Origin: Nonlabens sp.
Lineage (GTDB): Bacteria > Bacteroidota > Bacteroidia > Flavobacteriales > Flavobacteriaceae
Length of the DNA stretch: 15,722 nt
Assembly (NCBI GenBank): GCA_023301395.1
Contig: JALZUY010000036.1
Location: forward strand, 1-15,722
Direction: 5' to 3'
The notes beneath the pieces were generated by a model. It did no database searches, was not told the DNA's origin, and saw nothing but the letters and a program-made list of their open reading frames with translations. The position numbers were made by a program, and so were the translations under genes. This document shows positions 12,496 to 15,722 of this stretch, in pieces (the stretch's first letter is position 1; each line of letters opens with the position of its first letter).

Positions 12496-13587
12496 ATGAA
12501 AGCATTAGTACAGTTTTGCAGGTGGTTTGTAGGTATTTTATTTATTTTCAGTGGTTTGATTAAGTTGAATGATCCGCTTGGGTTTTCTTATAAGCTCGAT
12601 GAATATTTTAGTGCAGCAGTATTAGGTCTTGAATTTTTACAGCCACTAGCGTTACCATTGGCTATATTTTTGGTGATTTTTGAAGTCATTTTAGGGATTA
12701 TGCTATTGATAGGCTTTCAAAAAAAGTTTACCGTTTGGTCATTATTATTGATGATTGTGTTCTTTACGTTCTTAACTTTTTACTCTTGGGCATTTGATAA
12801 AGTAACAGACTGTGGTTGCTTTGGTGATGCGATACCATTGGTTCCTTTTGAATCCTTTATAAAAGATCTAATTCTCACGATTATGATTGTGATTATCTTT
12901 TTTAATATGAAATTTATTCAACCGCTTTTCGCGAAAGCGAAATTGAAATATATCATACTGGTAACCACAATTATTTGTTTTGCAATAGCTTACTACGTGT
13001 TGATGCATTTGCCTATCCTAGATTTTAGAGCCTATAAAGTAGGTGTGAATATTGAAGAAGGAATGGCCGAGGATCCTAATAATCCAGATGTTTATGGCTA
13101 CGACTGGTATTACACCATAGATGGTAAAGAAGAAATCGTAACTACAGATGGTGCTCCACCAAGTGGTTATCCTAAATATGATAAAGTAGAACCTAGATTG
13201 CTTGAGAAAGGATTTGTTCCACCTATTCATGATTTTTCTATTGAACGCAATGGTGAGGATTTTACAGCTGATATTCTTTCAAAAGAGAAAATTGCTCTTA
13301 TCATCACTTATGATTTAAGTCTGGCAGAAAGTGATGGGCTATATAAAATGAACGCATTTATTGATCGTGCAGAAAGTGCTGGGTATGAAGTGATGGCCTT
13401 AAGTTCTTCACCAGATTCTCAAGCCCAAGAAGTGATGAAAAAGTATGGTTTTGAAACCACCTTTTATGTGACTGATGCGACTGCTCTCAAGACTATATTA
13501 CGTTCTAGTCCAGGAATAGTATTACTGGATAAAGGAACTATTATGGCAAAATCTCACTGGAATGACGTCGAGAAGTTAGAGTTATGA
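12496..13587 (+). CDS. BT_3928-type DoxX/MauE-like membrane protein with thioredoxin-like C-terminal domain
   Basis: A 363-residue inner-membrane protein conserved in Bacteroidota, of unproven function. The N-terminal part has the DoxX/MauE layout: FVGILFIFSGLIKLNDPLG (11-29), several membrane segments (about 8-24, 50-73, 78-98, 120-138, 152-170) and TDCGCFGD (104-111), the CxCFG motif of MauE-like proteins linked to thiol redox transfer. The segment 238-363 resembles a thioredoxin/TlpA domain (VPPIHDFSI, then ALIITYD, GYEVMALSSS, GIVLLDKGTI) but has no CxxC; YDLSLAESDG stands where the active site would be. It may be a redox sensor or scaffold instead of an enzyme. The shared 13-bp word encodes FAKA at 145-148, in a loop between membrane segments. 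Its stop overlaps the permease start by ATGA. Confidence 0.88.
   Translation: MKALVQFCRWFVGILFIFSGLIKLNDPLGFSYKLDEYFSAAVLGLEFLQPLALPLAIFLVIFEVILGIMLLIGFQKKFTVWSLLLMIVFFTFLTFYSWAFDKVTDCGCFGDAIPLVPFESFIKDLILTIMIVIIFFNMKFIQPLFAKAKLKYIILVTTIICFAIAYYVLMHLPILDFRAYKVGVNIEEGMAEDPNNPDVYGYDWYYTIDGKEEIVTTDGAPPSGYPKYDKVEPRLLEKGFVPPIHDFSIERNGEDFTADILSKEKIALIITYDLSLAESDGLYKMNAFIDRAESAGYEVMALSSSPDSQAQEVMKKYGFETTFYVTDATALKTILRSSPGIVLLDKGTIMAKSHWNDVEKLEL
12927..12939 (+). repeat. Dispersed 13-bp word TTTCGCGAAAGCG, copy 3 (inside the BT_3928-type gene)
   Basis: The sense strand carries the same 13-bp word in the same phase (Phe-Ala-Lys-Ala). The left arm GCTTT has one extra T, so the outer palindrome is imperfect. 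It falls in the short polar loop between two membrane segments. Confidence 0.8.
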
Positions 13588-14660
13588 TAAGTTATGTCCT
13601 GCGCAAGCTAGGCTATGCATTACTTACACTTTATGGAGTAGTGACTGTAGTTTTCTTATTGTTTTACTTGTTGCCAGGAGATCCTGCTCAAATGATGATG
13701 GGACAAAATGAAAGCGCTGAACAGCTAGCCGTGGTACAACATAAATACGGTTTTGATCAGTCTATAGGTACACAGTACTTGTGTTTTTTAAATGATTTAT
13801 CACCGGTATCTTTTCACAGTACTAGTCCAGCAGATTTCACTTATGATGATGGATTAAAGTACAGTGCTGTTTCTTTATTTACCGCAGGAGAAACTAAAAC
13901 TGTTTTAAAATGGCCATACCTAAGGCAATCTTTTCAAAAAACAGGAAAAAATGTAAGTGCAGTTATAAGTGAGACCTTGCCTAATACAATGATACTAGCT
14001 CTTGCTGCGATTAGCGTGGCATTATTGTTAGGTTTGTTTCTAGGTGTGATTTCAGCATTGTACAGAGATGGATGGTTAGATAAATTAATTCAAGTGGTGA
14101 GCACTATGGGAATGAGTGTTCCTTCTTTTTTTAGTGCAATACTGTTTGCTTTTTTCTTTGGTTATATATTACATGAAGTAACTGGTTTAAACATGAGCGG
14201 TAGTCTTTATGAAATGGACGATTATGGAGAAGCGATGCACATCCAGTGGCGCAATTTAATATTGCCAGCGGTAGTTTTAGGAATAAGACCACTTGCAGTT
14301 ATTACTCAATTAATGCGTAATAGTTTACTTGAGGTAATGGGACAAGAATATATAACGACTGCTTATGCAAAAGGCCTGTCTACTTTTCAAGTCATTAAAA
14401 ATCATGCTTTTAAAAATGCTTTAAATCCTGTGGTTACCGCAGTAAGTGGCTGGTTTGCCAGTATGCTTGCTGGAGCTGTATTTGTAGAGTATATTTTTAA
14501 CTGGAATGGATTAGGAAAAGAGATTGTAGAAGCACTCAATACTCTTGATCTACCAGTTATAACAGGAGCTGTATTAGTCATAGCTACTCTTTTTATAATA
14601 ATCAATATCTTTGTAGATATAGTTTATGTTTGGCTCGATCCAAGAGTTAAATTAGATTAA
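13584..14660 (+). CDS. ABC transporter permease of the DppB/OppB family
   Basis: A 358-residue inner-membrane permease of binding-protein-dependent peptide-type ABC importers. The start YVLRKLGYALLTLYGVVTVVFLLFYLLPGDP (4-34, first membrane segment then LPGDP) is the DppB hallmark. After a periplasmic loop of about 100 residues come the BPD_transp domain with the remaining segments (about 135-158, 175-197, 225-247, 288-308, 327-350) and the EAA loop around 256-280 (YAKGLSTFQVIKNHAFKNAL) that contacts the ATPase. The end VDIVYVWLDPRVKLD is typical. The large first loop is usual in Bacteroidota. The matching DppC permease, ATPase and binding protein are not in the window, so the substrate is unknown. 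Translationally coupled to the upstream gene through ATGA. Confidence 0.92.
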   Translation: MISYVLRKLGYALLTLYGVVTVVFLLFYLLPGDPAQMMMGQNESAEQLAVVQHKYGFDQSIGTQYLCFLNDLSPVSFHSTSPADFTYDDGLKYSAVSLFTAGETKTVLKWPYLRQSFQKTGKNVSAVISETLPNTMILALAAISVALLLGLFLGVISALYRDGWLDKLIQVVSTMGMSVPSFFSAILFAFFFGYILHEVTGLNMSGSLYEMDDYGEAMHIQWRNLILPAVVLGIRPLAVITQLMRNSLLEVMGQEYITTAYAKGLSTFQVIKNHAFKNALNPVVTAVSGWFASMLAGAVFVEYIFNWNGLGKEIVEALNTLDLPVITGAVLVIATLFIIINIFVDIVYVWLDPRVKLD

Positions 14661-14682
14661 TGCCTACTTTAAAAATATCAAA

Positions 14683-15435
14683 ATGAGAAAAAACATCGTT
14701 GCAGGAAACTGGAAAATGAATTGTGATTTACCGATGACACAAAATTTAATAGGTGAATTAAAAAAGGCACTCAAGGCTGACTATAATTGTGAGTTAATGA
14801 TAGCACCATCTCATCCATGTCTATATCCAGCATTTAATAGTACACTAGATACACCTATTGAAGTAGTTGCTCAAAATGCATGTGAAGAAGTAAAAGGAGC
14901 TTACACAGGTGAGGTTTCTATAGATATGTTGCAAAGTGTAGGTGTTAAAACAGTCATCATAGGTCATTCTGAAAGAAGAGATATTTATGCAGAGTCTGAC
15001 GAGTTACTGGCTGCAAAAACAAAAACTGCTGTTGAGAAAGGTATGCGTGTGATTTTTTGTTGTGGAGAACATCTCGATCAACGTAAAGCTGGAAATCATG
15101 TGAGCACCGTAACGTCTCAAATTGAGAAAGGTCTTTTTCAATTAAGCGTTTCTCAGATGGAACAAATCGTTATTGCATATGAACCAGTATGGGCAATAGG
15201 AACTGGAGAAACAGCAAGCCCAGAACAAGCTCAAGATATGCATGCAGATATAAGAGCCTTTATTCAAGCAAAGTATGGCGATATTACCGCTAGAAATACC
15301 AGTATATTATATGGTGGTAGTGTAAAGCCAGGTAACGCTGCAGAGATTTTTGCAAAGCCAGATGTAGATGGAGGATTAGTAGGTGGAGCATCTCTTGACG
15401 CTGCATCATTTCTTGCGATTGCCGATGCTTTTTAG
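14683..15435 (+). CDS. tpiA: Triosephosphate isomerase
   Basis: TpiA interconverts dihydroxyacetone phosphate and glyceraldehyde 3-phosphate in glycolysis and gluconeogenesis, in the cytosol. The 250 residues are the normal length. Catalytic residues are all there: Asn9 and Lys11 (GNWKMN, 8-13), His95 (IIGHSERR, 92-99) and Glu167 (AYEPVWAIGTG, 165-175, including the flexible loop). Phosphate-binding segments YGGSVKP (210-216) and GLVGGASL (231-238) close the barrel. It starts 22 bp after the permease gene with no terminator between, and the next gene begins inside its last codons. This supports one transcription unit from the BT_3928-type gene onward. Confidence 0.98.
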   Translation: MRKNIVAGNWKMNCDLPMTQNLIGELKKALKADYNCELMIAPSHPCLYPAFNSTLDTPIEVVAQNACEEVKGAYTGEVSIDMLQSVGVKTVIIGHSERRDIYAESDELLAAKTKTAVEKGMRVIFCCGEHLDQRKAGNHVSTVTSQIEKGLFQLSVSQMEQIVIAYEPVWAIGTGETASPEQAQDMHADIRAFIQAKYGDITARNTSILYGGSVKPGNAAEIFAKPDVDGGLVGGASLDAASFLAIADAF

Positions 15436-15722
15436 AAAACTAATTATAAGCTTTTTAGTACTGCTTCCTATTCTGGTAACAGCACAAACGGTATTTGGTT
15501 GGAAACTTGCAAAAGCTGCTGGAGAGCTCACTAAAAAAAAGGTAACCTACAACGGCGCTTATTTTTCAATTGATTATCCTAATGGTGATGTGCCAGGTGG
15601 TTATGGAGTTTGTACAGATGTGGTTGTGAGAGCTTACCGAGTATTGAATATTGATCTGCAAGAAGAAGTTCATCAAGACATGAAAGCTCATTTTCAATCT
15701 TATCCTCAAAATTGGGGTTTAC
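15425..15722 (+). CDS. DUF1287 family secreted protein (3' part outside the window)
   Basis: An ATG 11 bp before the end of tpiA opens a frame that runs off the right edge (99 residues seen; the family has about 200). A hydrophobic signal peptide spans residues 1-20 (ending VTA-Q). The mature part has VTYNGAYFSIDYPNGDVPGG (40-59) then GVCTDVVVRAYR (61-72) with Cys63 and Asp65, and DLQEEVHQDMKAHFQSYPQN (77-96). These are the hallmark segments of DUF1287 (YijF-like) proteins, which are thought to belong to the papain-like/NlpC-P60 fold with that Cys as nucleophile. It should be periplasmic; no substrate is known. The overlap with tpiA suggests coupled translation. Confidence 0.88.
   Translation, partial: MLFRKLIISFLVLLPILVTAQTVFGWKLAKAAGELTKKKVTYNGAYFSIDYPNGDVPGGYGVCTDVVVRAYRVLNIDLQEEVHQDMKAHFQSYPQNWGL

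Noticed and set aside
1..15722. CRISPR array, tRNA genes, insertion sequences, prophage genes
   Set aside because: No regularly spaced repeats, cloverleaf sequences, transposase or phage protein frames were seen on either strand.

Overview
The window is AT-rich bacterial chromosome from a member of the Bacteroidota, most likely a marine Flavobacteriaceae of the Nonlabens/Dokdonia kind (genus is a guess). The evidence is the gene families, namely BT_3928-type DoxX protein, DUF2795, a cyclophilin-FKBP fusion and a RecQ of about 730 residues. It is backed by promoter-like boxes of the Bacteroidota form TAnnTTTG (partner TTTG about 19 bp upstream) before several genes. No tRNA, rRNA, CRISPR array, transposase or phage gene was seen.

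Left half, minus strand (1-7632). Read in the direction of transcription, a TTG-started kdsD (arabinose-5-phosphate isomerase) is followed one base later by tatC and four bases later by an AhpD-like protein. Next come a 51-residue membrane microprotein, an RDD membrane protein, a lipoprotein overlapping it by ATGA, and a PduO-type cobalamin adenosyltransferase. A DUF2795 gene follows with its own promoter and terminator, then secA, whose C-terminal part lies outside the window.

Right half, plus strand (7720-15722). recQ diverges from kdsD across 87 bp holding opposed promoter-like boxes. A yefM-yoeB toxin-antitoxin pair sits 28 bp behind recQ. Next is a secreted repeat protein of unknown function with a sigma-54-like promoter and a strong terminator. 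A cyclophilin-FKBP prolyl isomerase with its own promoter and terminator follows. The window ends in a tight cluster: BT_3928-type membrane protein, DppB-like ABC permease (ATGA overlap), tpiA, and the start of a DUF1287 gene overlapping tpiA.

Most genes are housekeeping: protein export and folding (secA, tatC, prolyl isomerase), envelope lipid A/KDO supply (kdsD), DNA repair (recQ), glycolysis (tpiA) and cobalamin activation. The less ordinary signals are four. A 13-bp GC-rich word (TTTCGCGAAAGCG) occurs inside three unrelated genes, always in sense orientation and in the same phase, encoding Phe-Ala-Lys-Ala. RecQ has lost all four zinc-ligand cysteines. A near-consensus sigma-54 promoter precedes the secreted repeat protein. 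A 51-residue membrane microprotein heads the RDD/lipoprotein group. No clearly new multi-gene system was found.
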